Assembly (NCBI GenBank): GCA_963616935.1
Contig: CAVEMS010000002.1
Coordinates: forward strand, 186,001-250,000
Length of the DNA stretch: 64,000 nt
Direction of reading: 5' to 3'
From: UBA4951 sp963616935
GTDB taxonomy: Bacteria; Bacillota_I; Bacilli_A; RFN20; CAG-826
Made by a program: the position numbers and the translations under genes. Positions 1 through 8,822 of this stretch are shown one piece after another; position 1 is the stretch's first letter, and each line of letters starts with the position of its first letter. The notes below the pieces were generated by a model. The model saw only the letters and a program-made list of their open reading frames with translations. It had not been told where the DNA came from and ran no database searches.

Positions 1-1606
1 CTTTGAAGGCTCTTATCGTCTTTTCGACTTCTCTCGATATCTTGCCAACGTCGCCATCCATCCTGGCCACTCTCGCGCTCGGGAAAAGATCCTCTATCTC
101 CTTGACGATCCTTTCCGTCCCATATCCGATTCTCCTTAGCCTCGTGTTCCCGCATTTTGGGCAGGCCTCGGGATAACGTGAGACAAAGCCGCAATGATGG
201 CATTTGAGCATGTTATCTTGCTTGTGGTAAGTCAAATTGCCGCCGCAACTAGGGCAAACGAAGAGGTGCCCGCACTTCGGGCACTCGATCCCAGTCCAAT
301 AGCCTCTTCGGTTGAGCAACAGCAAAACCTGCTCCTTTTTATCGAGTTTTTCTTTTATCTTCGTAAGTAGCGGCAAGGATATCTTCTCGCTTTGGCGGCC
401 GATATTATGGCGGTCGGTCAAATCGACGATCGTGGCTTTCGGCAAAGGCTTAGCGTTCACTCTTTCCGTCATCGTGACGTAGCCATATACGCCTTTTAGC
501 GCCCTTGCCCTGGTTTCTAAGCTCGGCGTGGCGCTACCCAAAATGAGCTTAGCGCCTTCCATCTTGGCACGCATTATCGCCACTTCCCTTGCGTGGTAAT
601 ATGGCGAGTTGTCCTGTTTATACGATTCGACGTGCTCTTCGTCCAATATGATCAAGCCGACATTGGATAAGGGGGCAAAGACGGCGCTTCTGGCACCGAC
701 TACCACTTTCGCATTCCCAGCCGATATCCTTCGGTATTCGTCGTATCTTTCCCCTGGCGTCAATCCGCTATGGAGGATGGCGACCGAATCGCCGAATCTC
801 CTTAGGCAATAATCCATAAGGGCCGGCGTCAAGTTGATTTCCGGAACGAGGAAGAGGACGTTCTTCCCTTTCTTAAGCATATCGTCGGCAAGATGCAAAT
901 ACACCTCGGTCTTGCCGCTTCCCGTCACGCCTTCAAGCAGGTTGACGGTCTTCTCGCTCGCGAGCAAATAATCGAAGGCGGCTTGTTGCGTATATGTGAG
1001 CGCATGAGCCTCTTCCCTCTCCTCGGGTCTTACGACGAGCCTTCTTTTCTCTTCCAAATAGACTTCAACGCGCTTTTTCTCGAGCAATTTTCCCAAAATC
1101 GACGCAGAACCGGCCTCTTTTTTGAGAATCGGACCAGAAGATGCCACCAAACGGAGCAATTCTATTTGCTTATCGGTGAGCCCCTCTTCCGAAGGATCTA
1201 GCAATCTCACCCATTTCTCATAGGCGATCTTTGGCCCCTTCATGGCGCTGCTTCTTGGCGAAAGGGTCTTCGGAAGCATCGCTTGGAGAACGGATATAAG
1301 CGGTGCGAAATAGTAATCGGCCACTTTCTGGGCGAGAGATAGCAACGAGGGGCTCAGAAGCGGTTCTTCATCGATGATGTCTTCTTCTCGAAGCATCTTC
1401 ATCGAGAAGCCCTTCTCCTTCTCTATCGTCTCTTTGTCTTTCTCGCTATCGATGACCTTGACGACGAAGCCGATGACGTTTTGCGGCCCGAAAGATATAT
1501 GGACGCGAAAACGCTCGCCGATCTTTTTCTTGCCATCATAAAGATACGTGAACGTCCGGTTGAGGGACATCGTTCCGTACTCGGTTAAAACTTCAACTAT
1601 CTTCAC
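1..1606 (-). CDS. priA: Primosomal protein N' (PriA helicase), 3' end outside window
   Basis: PriA is the 3'-to-5' helicase that reloads the replisome at stalled forks. The reading frame stays open to base 1, so about 535 N-terminal residues are visible and the C-terminus is cut by the window edge, not by mutation. Visible parts are an N-terminal DNA-binding region (LNRTFTYLYDG near residue 15), Walker A GVTGSGKTE near residue 225, a DEEH Walker B near 320, and the zinc-binding block with eight cysteines in CxxC pairs near 435-487 (starting CPKCGHLFVCPSCGG). The start chosen is GTG at 1606, 24 bases after the gmk stop. No clear Shine-Dalgarno site precedes it, so it is probably read from the gmk transcript. 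Confidence 0.95.
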   Translation of the reverse strand, partial: MKIVEVLTEYGTMSLNRTFTYLYDGKKKIGERFRVHISFGPQNVIGFVVKVIDSEKDKETIEKEKGFSMKMLREEDIIDEEPLLSPSLLSLAQKVADYYFAPLISVLQAMLPKTLSPRSSAMKGPKIAYEKWVRLLDPSEEGLTDKQIELLRLVASSGPILKKEAGSASILGKLLEKKRVEVYLEEKRRLVVRPEEREEAHALTYTQQAAFDYLLASEKTVNLLEGVTGSGKTEVYLHLADDMLKKGKNVLFLVPEINLTPALMDYCLRRFGDSVAILHSGLTPGERYDEYRRISAGNAKVVVGARSAVFAPLSNVGLIILDEEHVESYKQDNSPYYHAREVAIMRAKMEGAKLILGSATPSLETRARALKGVYGYVTMTERVNAKPLPKATIVDLTDRHNIGRQSEKISLPLLTKIKEKLDKKEQVLLLLNRRGYWTGIECPKCGHLFVCPSCGGNLTYHKQDNMLKCHHCGFVSRYPEACPKCGNTRLRRIGYGTERIVKEIEDLFPSARVARMDGDVGKISREVEKTIRAFK

Positions 1607-1629
1607 ACTATTAAGATAACACAAAAACG

Positions 1630-2202
1630 TTAGGCAATGGATTTCGCGATGATGGACGCGACTTCGTCCGACGCCTTGTCCAAATCGTCGTTCACAACGG
1701 AATAATCGTAATGGCCTTTGAGCTTTATTTCCTGCTTCGCCCTATCTAAGCGGCCTTCGATATCCTTTTCTTTTTCCGTCATTCTGCCCCTTATTCTCTT
1801 TTCGAGTTCTTCCAAGGAAGGGGGCAAAATGAAAATCGAAACAACTTCCTTCCCGAGTTTTTCCATCACTTTCGAGGCGCCGTTAACGTCGATTTCGAGC
1901 AAGACGTTCTTGCCTTTCGAAAGCTGGGCCTCGACTTTATCTTTCGGCGTGCCATAGCTATGCCCAACGAAAAGGTTATATTCGAGGAAATTGCCGTTTT
2001 CGATGTTCTTTTGGAATTCCAGATCGGAGACGAAATAATAATCGACGCCATCCTTCTCACCGGGGCGAATGGCGCGCGTCGTCATCGAGACGCTATAAAC
2101 GAGATTAAGGTCATTCTTTCCCATGACCTTTTGGCGAATGGAGCCTTTGCCTACTCCGGAAGGACCGGAGATGATAAAGAGCTTTCCTTTTTTCATCTGC
2201 AT
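1630..2202 (-). CDS. gmk: Guanylate kinase
   Basis: Converts GMP to GDP with ATP, in the cytosol. The N-terminus has the kinase P-loop GPSGVGKGS, followed by the GMP-binding segment around TTRAIRPGEKDGVDYYF and the lid region. The start at 2202 (MQMKKGKLF) gives 190 residues, normal for the family. The frame is open upstream to 2349, but that extension is not family-like, and a full promoter with TATAAT ends 6 bases before 2202, so an upstream start would lie outside the transcript. An ATG at 2196 is the only close alternative. priA follows 24 bases downstream, which suggests a gmk-priA operon. Confidence 0.95.
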   Translation of the reverse strand: MQMKKGKLFIISGPSGVGKGSIRQKVMGKNDLNLVYSVSMTTRAIRPGEKDGVDYYFVSDLEFQKNIENGNFLEYNLFVGHSYGTPKDKVEAQLSKGKNVLLEIDVNGASKVMEKLGKEVVSIFILPPSLEELEKRIRGRMTEKEKDIEGRLDRAKQEIKLKGHYDYSVVNDDLDKASDEVASIIAKSIA

Positions 2203-2208
2203 AGTTTG

Positions 2209-2236
2209 ATTATAAAGATTATTTTTCATTAGACAA
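2209..2236 (-). promoter_or_regulatory. gmk promoter, leaderless geometry
   Basis: On the minus strand: TTGTCT (2231-2236), a 16-base spacer, then TATAAT (2209-2214), then 6 bases and the ATG at 2202. Transcription would begin at or within a base of the start codon. This is one of the clearest examples of the leaderless pattern in the window. Confidence 0.75.
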
Positions 2237-2355
2237 GCGAAAAATAAGCCATTCATCGGCATTTTCGAAACGTTTGTTATTATGAAAACCCTGAAAGCGT
2301 TTTCCTTTCTCTTTTTGCATCGCACGAAAAAAGAGATTTTGGCAGGCATTGACGA

Positions 2356-2361
2356 TATACT
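2356..2361 (+). promoter_or_regulatory. rqcH -10 box, leaderless geometry
   Basis: TATACT ends 6 bases before the ATG at 2368. No good -35 hexamer is seen at 16-18 bases, and no Shine-Dalgarno site fits in the gap. Confidence 0.55.
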
Positions 2362-2367
2362 TTTTCT

Positions 2368-3765
2368 ATGCGCGCCTTAAGCTATGAAGAATTGAAATCC
2401 CTACTGCCGTTCTTACAAAAGGAAATCGAAGGCAAGCACCTTTCCTCCCCTTCCTTGCTTTTTGAGCGGGCGGTTGCCTTTCATCTTTCTGGCAAAGGGG
2501 CGAAAAGGCTAATAATCTCTTTGGATAACGGCTCGCCATACGTCTCTTTCGATAACGAGAGCACTTCTTTTACCTCCTCTTCCTCGCCGTTCTTTGAATC
2601 GCTAAAGAAAGAATTCCCGAATCCTTATGTCGATTCGGTGGATATCTTGGGCGAAGACAGGATTCTCGTCTTCGAGACGACGATACTAAACAGAGTCTAT
2701 AAAGAGGAGAAGCGAACGCTCATCGTCGAACTATTCCCTTCGAAGCCGAATCTATTGGTTCTTGATAACGACGGAAAGATCCTTTTAGCGTACCGAGCTT
2801 CGTCGCTCGAAAGCGAAAGACCGCTTATGAAGGGGCTCATCTACGAAGCTCCAAAGAAGAGAAACGCCCAAGAAAAGGAAGAATCCTCATTCGATATCGA
2901 TAGCTACCTTCTTATGGCGAAAGAGGAAGAAAAACGGCTCCTAGAAAAAAGAAAAGAGGCGCGTTTTGCACCGATTTTGAAGGATTTGAAGAACAAAGCG
3001 AAAAGAGCCGAAAGGAAAATCAAAGCGATCCAAAACGACATCGATTTGGCGAAAGGACACCTAAAAGACAACGAAAAGGGCGACGCCATATACGTATGCA
3101 TGGGCGAAATCGATAGGAATGTCTCATTCTTCGTGTATGAAGGCGAGAGGATAGAGCTAAATCCGGCGATGTCTCTTTCCGAAAACGCCTCCCATTACTA
3201 CAAAAGGGCGAAGAAAGCCAAGGAGACAATCGAAAGAGGCAAGGAAAACCTCTTGAAAGCAGAAAAAGAGCTATCCGACGCCAAAGCCGCCCTCTACCAA
3301 ATCCAAAACGCCGACGAAATCGCGCTTGAGAAGATGCTAGGAGAGCGAAAAAGGAAGAAGAAAAAAGATGATGAGCCGTTTGGCTCCTCATCCTTGCCTT
3401 ATCAAGTCACGCTCGACGGCGTCAAAATACTTTTCGGGAGGAATTCGAGGCAAAACGACGTCTTGACCTTCTTGCTTGCGACGCAAAAAAACCACCTTTG
3501 GTTCCATATCCTTGGAACGCATGGCCCCCACGTCATCATCAAAAGCGATTCCCCTAGCGAGAAACTAAAGAAAACCGCCGCCGAAATCGCCATATACGAA
3601 GCGAAAAAGGAAGACGGCCAAGTAATGGTTGCCTTTAGAAAAGATATTCGAAAAGGTCAAGCGCCAGGCGAGGCGGTTCTCAAAGAATACAAAGTGATGC
3701 GCGTCGAGAAGATAAGCGACGAGACGAAAAAACTCCTCGAAAACGCATCCAAGATGTCGGATTAG
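2368..3765 (+). CDS. rqcH: Ribosome-associated quality control protein RqcH (NFACT family), compact form
   Basis: RqcH binds stalled 50S-peptidyl-tRNA complexes and directs alanine tailing of the nascent chain. The NFACT-N domain occupies about residues 1-165, with a conserved EDRILVFE strand and the ELFPSKPNLLVLD segment. A long coiled coil rich in Lys and Glu follows (about 175-330). NFACT-R is at the C-terminus (GRNSRQNDVLTFLLA, then LWFHILGTHGPHVII). At 465 residues it is about 100 shorter than typical Bacillus RqcH: the helix-hairpin-helix module between NFACT-N and the coiled coil seems absent. It converges on the VanZ-like gene with a 4-base overlap of the 3' ends. Confidence 0.9.
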   Translation: MRALSYEELKSLLPFLQKEIEGKHLSSPSLLFERAVAFHLSGKGAKRLIISLDNGSPYVSFDNESTSFTSSSSPFFESLKKEFPNPYVDSVDILGEDRILVFETTILNRVYKEEKRTLIVELFPSKPNLLVLDNDGKILLAYRASSLESERPLMKGLIYEAPKKRNAQEKEESSFDIDSYLLMAKEEEKRLLEKRKEARFAPILKDLKNKAKRAERKIKAIQNDIDLAKGHLKDNEKGDAIYVCMGEIDRNVSFFVYEGERIELNPAMSLSENASHYYKRAKKAKETIERGKENLLKAEKELSDAKAALYQIQNADEIALEKMLGERKRKKKKDDEPFGSSSLPYQVTLDGVKILFGRNSRQNDVLTFLLATQKNHLWFHILGTHGPHVIIKSDSPSEKLKKTAAEIAIYEAKKEDGQVMVAFRKDIRKGQAPGEAVLKEYKVMRVEKISDETKKLLENASKMSD

Positions 3766-5552
3766 TCCTTAGTCTTTTTGTTTTTGTCTTTGAGTTTCTT
3801 TATCAAAAGGACGGCCAAAACAACCAAATAAACGATCACGATGCCGATGAATCCGCCTAGCGAATCGATTCCGACATCCATAAGATTGCCATTCCTATCT
3901 GGCACGAGGCATTGGATACCTTCCGTTAGGAAAGCTAAGGAAACGAGGGAGAAGGAAGAGGTTATCAAACCGAATAGCCCCCACTTCTCATCGCTATATA
4001 GATAGAAGAAAAGGAAAGTCGATATGGCGTAAAGGGCGAACAAAGTCCCATGTCCGACGAGTTTCCTGATGAAGCTAAGGAAATCGGAATCGGTCGGATC
4101 TGCGACGGGACGCAAAGTGACCTCGAAATCGAGGACTTTTCTTAAGGAATCATTGGCCACGCTTGCGATCTCGATTTGATAATTGCCTTCCTTTTTGAAA
4201 GTGATGCTAAGGCTCTCCGCGCCTTGGCCGGTCACGCTATAGACGTTCTCGGCGGGATTAAGGACCTGTAGTTTTTTATTCGTCACGTTGGAATTGTTCC
4301 CTTCGCCTAGGAAATTGCCTTTGATATAGTAGGTCTTCCCCTGCATTCCGCTCATCGGCGATTCAGAGGCTTTCTCGCCATTTATCGATAGTTCCATCGA
4401 TATTGGAAGTATCTCGCTATATTCGACCTTCTCTATTTTGGAGGAACGAGGTTTACCAGAGGAATCGAGAGAACGCGATTCCGCTTTGACGAATAGCTCC
4501 TTGGCCTCGCGATAGCCAAGCACATAGGCCGTTTTATCGTCGGTTTGCCAAACCCTGGCATTGAGATTGTATTCGCTTTCCGAAATCTTATTGCCATCTT
4601 GATCGACGATATAGAAATAGGAATCATATGGCGAAACGAATTTCACTCCCGAATAAAGGCTATCCGATGGAGAGAAATAATCGCAATCGTTGATGGCCAA
4701 ATACGAGCCGGATCTCGTTAGCTCATAGCCTTCTTCGATTAAGTCAGCATCCCCTTTCGCTTCAATCGTAATCGGATAGGTCAAGGAGCCTATATGGATA
4801 TTCGTGGTGCCCTCTTCCAAAGCATAGAGAACATTCTTATCGAAACGGCATACGCTTAAATCGTCGCTTGAAAAAGACGTCATTTCAGCCGAGAAATAAC
4901 GGTGATAATAGAAATTATCATGGCTTTTGACGTTCGGATCCTCCATTTGGAAATCGAAACGATATGATTCGCCAACCTCCAAAGTCGCCGGAATGTCCTT
5001 ATATGCGGCGTCGTCTGGTTTCGGAAGAGGGATGACGTCGAAGCTATAATCGACTTTCTTGTCTTTTCCTGCGACGAATTCCAAATCGTAATGACCAAGC
5101 CTATGAGACTCGATCCAAACGGTTTTTCGGGATCCGCTTTCGCTAAGGAATATCTGAACTTTCCCCTTATCTTCCTCAGGGATATTGCATACGAAAGAGG
5201 GATTAAGGTATTCGTCTTTGCCTAAAATCGGGGAATCGACGCCGAAGACGAGCATCGTCGTTGTCCCTTCGGCCATCTGCGAAACGCCGTCTTTCTTCTC
5301 AAGCAAACTGCTATCGGAAAGAAGATTAAGCCCCGTTGGCTCCACCATCGTGCGATAGGAAGGAGCCACGACGGAATTAATCATGCCGCTTAGGATATAG
5401 CTAACGAAATCGCTTTGTTTAGCGCTCAAATCGCCGGGAAAGGAGCTGAACGTTATAAGCGAGACACCAAAAAGGATGGAGAAGCCAAGTGCGATATAAG
5501 AGGCGATTCTCCTACTTTTCTTCAAAGGCCCTTTCATAGGCTTCAATATCAT
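3762..5552 (-). CDS. VanZ-family membrane protein with large extracytoplasmic insert
   Basis: The two ends together resemble one VanZ domain: a first membrane segment near residues 15-35 followed by FSSFPGDLSAKQSDF, and a C-terminal part (about 485-585) with VGHGTLFALYAIS, EGIQCLVPDRNGNLMDVGID and SLGGFIGI, which match the VanZ His, Glu-Gln, Arg, Asp and Gly positions. Between them lie about 430 residues of beta-rich sequence resembling tandem Ig-like domains, which by topology should sit outside the membrane. VanZ proteins are tied to glycopeptide/teicoplanin resistance and cell-envelope work, but the molecular activity is not settled. The start overlaps the end of ppa. ATG 5552, ATG 5537 and TTG 5525 are all possible. 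Confidence 0.75.
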   Translation of the reverse strand: MILKPMKGPLKKSRRIASYIALGFSILFGVSLITFSSFPGDLSAKQSDFVSYILSGMINSVVAPSYRTMVEPTGLNLLSDSSLLEKKDGVSQMAEGTTTMLVFGVDSPILGKDEYLNPSFVCNIPEEDKGKVQIFLSESGSRKTVWIESHRLGHYDLEFVAGKDKKVDYSFDVIPLPKPDDAAYKDIPATLEVGESYRFDFQMEDPNVKSHDNFYYHRYFSAEMTSFSSDDLSVCRFDKNVLYALEEGTTNIHIGSLTYPITIEAKGDADLIEEGYELTRSGSYLAINDCDYFSPSDSLYSGVKFVSPYDSYFYIVDQDGNKISESEYNLNARVWQTDDKTAYVLGYREAKELFVKAESRSLDSSGKPRSSKIEKVEYSEILPISMELSINGEKASESPMSGMQGKTYYIKGNFLGEGNNSNVTNKKLQVLNPAENVYSVTGQGAESLSITFKKEGNYQIEIASVANDSLRKVLDFEVTLRPVADPTDSDFLSFIRKLVGHGTLFALYAISTFLFFYLYSDEKWGLFGLITSSFSLVSLAFLTEGIQCLVPDRNGNLMDVGIDSLGGFIGIVIVYLVVLAVLLIKKLKDKNKKTKD

Positions 5553-6057
5553 GCTCGATGGCCTCCAACGCCTCTTTTCTGCCCTTCATTTCGCCGACTT
5601 CCGTCAAAGCGCCTTCCTCTAAATCCTTATACACGCGGAAGAAATGGGCGATTTCCTTTGCGACGTATGGCGGAAGCTCGCTGATGTCGCGATAGGAGGA
5701 ATAGAGGGGATCATGTGCGCACACGGCGATAATCTTGGTGTCGCGTTTGCCATTATCGATCATCGAAAGGACGCCGATTGGATAGGCCAAGGTCAATGAA
5801 AGAGGCAATATCGGCTCACTGCATATGACAAGGACGTCTAGCGGATCGCCGTCGTCACTAAGAGTTTTAGGTATGAAACCGTAATTATGGGGATAGCTCG
5901 TCGAGGTGCTTAATATCCTATCGAGTATCAGGGATCCAGATTCCTTATCGAGCTCATATTTGTTTTTGGAGCCGGCGCTTATCTCGATGCAAGCCAAGAA
6001 GGCTTCCGGTTTGATTCTTTCCTTCGCGATGCTGTGCCAAATCGTGTGTTTGTTCAT
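5512..6057 (-). CDS. ppa: Inorganic pyrophosphatase, family I
   Basis: Hydrolyses pyrophosphate to phosphate, pulling biosynthetic reactions forward. At 181 residues it is the usual size. The substrate and metal residues are visible in YPHNYGFIPKTLSDDGDPLD (near residue 55) and in the DNGKRDTKIIAV stretch. C-terminal helices follow (VAKEIAHFFRVYKDLE). The VanZ-like gene begins inside its last codons, so the two are probably co-transcribed. TAGACT ends 6 bases before the ATG, with no Shine-Dalgarno site, which suggests a leaderless start. Confidence 0.93.
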   Translation of the reverse strand: MNKHTIWHSIAKERIKPEAFLACIEISAGSKNKYELDKESGSLILDRILSTSTSYPHNYGFIPKTLSDDGDPLDVLVICSEPILPLSLTLAYPIGVLSMIDNGKRDTKIIAVCAHDPLYSSYRDISELPPYVAKEIAHFFRVYKDLEEGALTEVGEMKGRKEALEAIEHDIEAYERAFEEK

Positions 6058-6063
6058 ATATTT

Positions 6064-6069
6064 AGTCTA
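6064..6069 (-). promoter_or_regulatory. ppa -10 box, leaderless geometry
   Basis: TAGACT on the minus strand ends 6 bases before the ppa ATG. A second possible hexamer, TATGAT, lies 5 bases further upstream. The -35 region is weak. Confidence 0.5.
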
Positions 6070-6212
6070 TCATAGACGCGAATAAGCGGAAAGAAAACGG
6101 CACAAAGTCGACCGAAAAGAGAAAAACGCATTCTATCGATTCGATCCCATATCGATTGCGGTCTTAGAGATGGACTTCTTCTTTTGTCACCTGACATGTG
6201 CGAAAATAAGGT

Positions 6213-7028
6213 GTGCGAAAAAAGATTCTCGTTTTACCGCTATTTCCATTGCTGCTTTTATCCTCTTGTGGTGAGAGGAAGCTTTTCCCTTTCGGAGAAA
6301 CGCCCGATATCAGCAAGGATTTCGTCGTCTTTAGACAGGCATATCAAAATGCGGATGCCGTGGATTACTCTTCGCTATTACCGACTATCGACTACGAGAA
6401 ATCTGTCGCTTCATTAGAAAATGACGAATCATTGTCGCTTTTCCTTTGGAAAAAGGGATGCTCCGCTTGCGAAGACCTTTTCGAAACCTATAAGGAACTC
6501 AATTCGGAGCTAGGCATCGAGACTTGGGGAATAGACCCAAGCGATGCGGAGAAAATCGCAAAGCATTTCTCTTTGGACACCGGGAATTTCGGCAAAGGCA
6601 CGCCTAGTTGGTACCTTGTTAGCAAAGACAAAGTAAGCGAAGTGCTTTATGGCACCAAGAAAAACAAGGAAAGCCTTAAGAACCAAGTCAAAAGCAATCT
6701 TTCCGAATGGGCAAGTGCCTATAACGCTTACCGCTATATCGATATCGATTCATTTATGGCCAGTGAGCAAGCCCTCACGACGTCCTTTTATCTTGAACGA
6801 GACGATGCCTCATCCTTATCTTTCTATAAGGAATGCGTTGTGCCATTTCTAGCGAAGAACCAAAAGGAATTCTATATATTGGATTCCTCTTTCCTTAGCG
6901 AGGAAGACAAAGCTAAAGCGGTCGAAACGCTTTTCTCGGCAAATGGAGAAAAGAAGTTCTTAAGATACCAAGGCAATCTCTACTCTGGAGAAGAAGCCAA
7001 GGAAAAACTCGACGAATATCTAAAATAA
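6213..7028 (+). CDS. Lipoprotein with thioredoxin-like fold
   Basis: The N-terminus is a lipoprotein signal peptide ending in LLLLSSC, so the mature protein should be lipid-anchored outside the membrane. The body looks like a thioredoxin fold: a strand FLWKKGCSACEDL with a CxxC pair near residues 82-85 and a later GTPSWYLV with the cis-proline position near residue 130. It may act as a thiol-disulfide oxidoreductase at the cell surface; this is inference. The start is GTG at 6213; AAGG lies only 1-2 bases upstream, too close for a normal Shine-Dalgarno site. It stands alone between ppa and atpC, facing the ATP synthase operon. Confidence 0.75.
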   Translation: MRKKILVLPLFPLLLLSSCGERKLFPFGETPDISKDFVVFRQAYQNADAVDYSSLLPTIDYEKSVASLENDESLSLFLWKKGCSACEDLFETYKELNSELGIETWGIDPSDAEKIAKHFSLDTGNFGKGTPSWYLVSKDKVSEVLYGTKKNKESLKNQVKSNLSEWASAYNAYRYIDIDSFMASEQALTTSFYLERDDASSLSFYKECVVPFLAKNQKEFYILDSSFLSEEDKAKAVETLFSANGEKKFLRYQGNLYSGEEAKEKLDEYLK

Positions 7029-7042
7029 CCTGCAAAACCCAA

Positions 7043-7402
7043 CTATTTTTCGTGACGAATGTATTTTTCGCCGATTTCAACCGACTTATCTTCGAAGGAA
7101 AGAGGATCGCGGTTTTTCGTAAACCTCGCTTTCGCCTCTTCTTCGCTATCGGCCTTGAAAGCCGATTCCGTCAACACGATCGTCCGGTCCGGCTTCACCT
7201 CGATCGCGCCATGATACAAGGAAAAATATAAAATCTCTTTCCCCTTTTTGATTTTCATCACGCCCCTATCGGCTAAAGTCGATAGCAATGGGGTGTGTTT
7301 GGGCAAAATGCCGAGAACGCCTTTAGAAGTCTCGACATAGACTTCGTCGACATTCCCATCATAGGCTTTTCCCAAAGGCGTCAAAACAAGAAGATTCAGC
7401 AT
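7043..7402 (-). CDS. atpC: ATP synthase F1 epsilon subunit
   Basis: Central-stalk subunit that couples and restrains rotation. At 119 residues it is slightly short. The N-terminal beta sandwich is clear (VETSKGVLGILPKHTPLLSTL, then GAIEVKPDRTIVLTESA), and the C-terminal helical part is abbreviated (EEEAKARFTKN onward). Its ATG overlaps the atpD stop (TAATG), so translation is coupled to the beta subunit. It is the last gene of the operon. No strong terminator is visible before the neighbouring lipoprotein gene. Confidence 0.95.
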   Translation of the reverse strand: MLNLLVLTPLGKAYDGNVDEVYVETSKGVLGILPKHTPLLSTLADRGVMKIKKGKEILYFSLYHGAIEVKPDRTIVLTESAFKADSEEEAKARFTKNRDPLSFEDKSVEIGEKYIRHEK

Positions 7403-8811
7403 TATTTGCTCTCCATGTCATGGGCTTTCTTGACGACGTCTTCGATCACGCCGCAATACATGAAGGCAGCCTCTGGCAAGGAATCGTATTTGCCAGTGAG
7501 GATCTCCTCGAAGCTTCTGACCGTCTCAGACAAAGGGACATAGACGCCAGGGAAGCCGTTAAAGGATTCGGCGACGTGGAAGGGTTGTGACAAGAAATTA
7601 CGGACGCGACGGGCTCTTGCGACGATGGCCTTATCGTCGTCGCTAAGCTCATCGATTCCTAGAATCGCGATGATATCCTGAAGTTCTTTGTAGCGTTGCA
7701 ATAAACGTTGGACGCCTCTTGCCACTTCATAATGCCTCTCGCCTATGACATCGGGATCGAGGAGATTGGAACTCGATTCGAGAGGATCGACGGCCGGATA
7801 GAGTCCTAAAGCGGCTATTCCCCTATCCAAAATCGTCCTAGCATCCAAATGCGAGAAAGTCGTGGCTGGCGCTGGGTCGGTCAAATCATCGGCTGGAACG
7901 TAAACGGCTTGGACGGAAGTGATTGAGCCATCCTTCGTCGAGGTGATTCTTTCTTGCAAGGCACCCATTTCGTTAGCGAGCGTCGGCTGATATCCGACGG
8001 CGCTAGGCATACGGCCAAGAAGAGCGCTCACTTCGCTTCCCGCTTGAGTGAAACGGAAGATGTTATCGATGAAAAGAAGGACGTCTTTGTGCTCTTTGTC
8101 GCGGAAATGCTCGGCCATGGTTAGTCCCGTCAAAGCGACCCTCATACGGGCTCCTGGCGGTTCGTTCATCTGTCCGAAGCAAAGGGCGGTGTTCTTCAAA
8201 ACGCCAGATTCCTTCATCTCGAAATATAGATCGTTTCCTTCGCGGCTTCTTTCTCCGACGCCCGCGAAGACGGAAATGCCGTTATGTTCGCTTGCGATGT
8301 TGCTGATAAGCTCTTGGATGAGGACTGTTTTGCCAACCCCAGCTCCGCCAAAGAGCCCGACTTTACCGCCTTTCGCGTACGGGCAAAGCAAATCGATGAC
8401 TTTGATGCCGGTTTCCAAAATGTCGTTGCTCACCTTTTGCTCAGAAAAGGATGGCGCCTGGCGGTGGATTGGGTTATGCGGCACATCGCTAAAATCGCCA
8501 CCGAGGTTATCGATTGGCTCACCGAGAACATTAAACATGCGTCCAAGCGTCTTTTCTCCGACCGGAACGCTTATCGGAGAGCCGGTGTCGATGACATCCA
8601 TCCCCCTCGAAACGCCTTCCGTCGCTCCCATCGCAACGCATCTAACGACGTCGTCGCCGATATGTTGCATGACCTCGATCGTGAGTTTCTCATCGTCTTT
8701 CAATATGACCTTAAGCGCCGTCAGAAGCGAAGGCAAATGACGATCCAAGAATTTGACGTCGATTACCGGTCCTACCGCTTCGACGACTTTTCCCATTCTC
8801 TCTTTTTCCAT
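7402..8811 (-). CDS. atpD: ATP synthase F1 beta subunit (catalytic)
   Basis: Catalytic subunit of the F1 head. Full length at 469 residues. Walker A is GGAGVGKTVLI near residue 155, the catalytic GERSREGND follows, and the Walker B strand is DVLLFIDNIFRFTQAG. The C-terminal DELSD-like loop (IDELSDDDK) is present. A strong Shine-Dalgarno site, AGGAGG, lies 7 bases before the ATG, with a 12-base gap to atpG. Two long frames on the opposite strand here are shadows. Confidence 0.98.
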   Translation of the reverse strand: MEKERMGKVVEAVGPVIDVKFLDRHLPSLLTALKVILKDDEKLTIEVMQHIGDDVVRCVAMGATEGVSRGMDVIDTGSPISVPVGEKTLGRMFNVLGEPIDNLGGDFSDVPHNPIHRQAPSFSEQKVSNDILETGIKVIDLLCPYAKGGKVGLFGGAGVGKTVLIQELISNIASEHNGISVFAGVGERSREGNDLYFEMKESGVLKNTALCFGQMNEPPGARMRVALTGLTMAEHFRDKEHKDVLLFIDNIFRFTQAGSEVSALLGRMPSAVGYQPTLANEMGALQERITSTKDGSITSVQAVYVPADDLTDPAPATTFSHLDARTILDRGIAALGLYPAVDPLESSSNLLDPDVIGERHYEVARGVQRLLQRYKELQDIIAILGIDELSDDDKAIVARARRVRNFLSQPFHVAESFNGFPGVYVPLSETVRSFEEILTGKYDSLPEAAFMYCGVIEDVVKKAHDMESK

Positions 8812-8822
8812 CTCTTTTCCTC

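Noticed and set aside
1..1606. Truncated priA pseudogene
   Set aside because: The frame is open to the window edge and all expected motifs are intact, so the cut is due to the window only.
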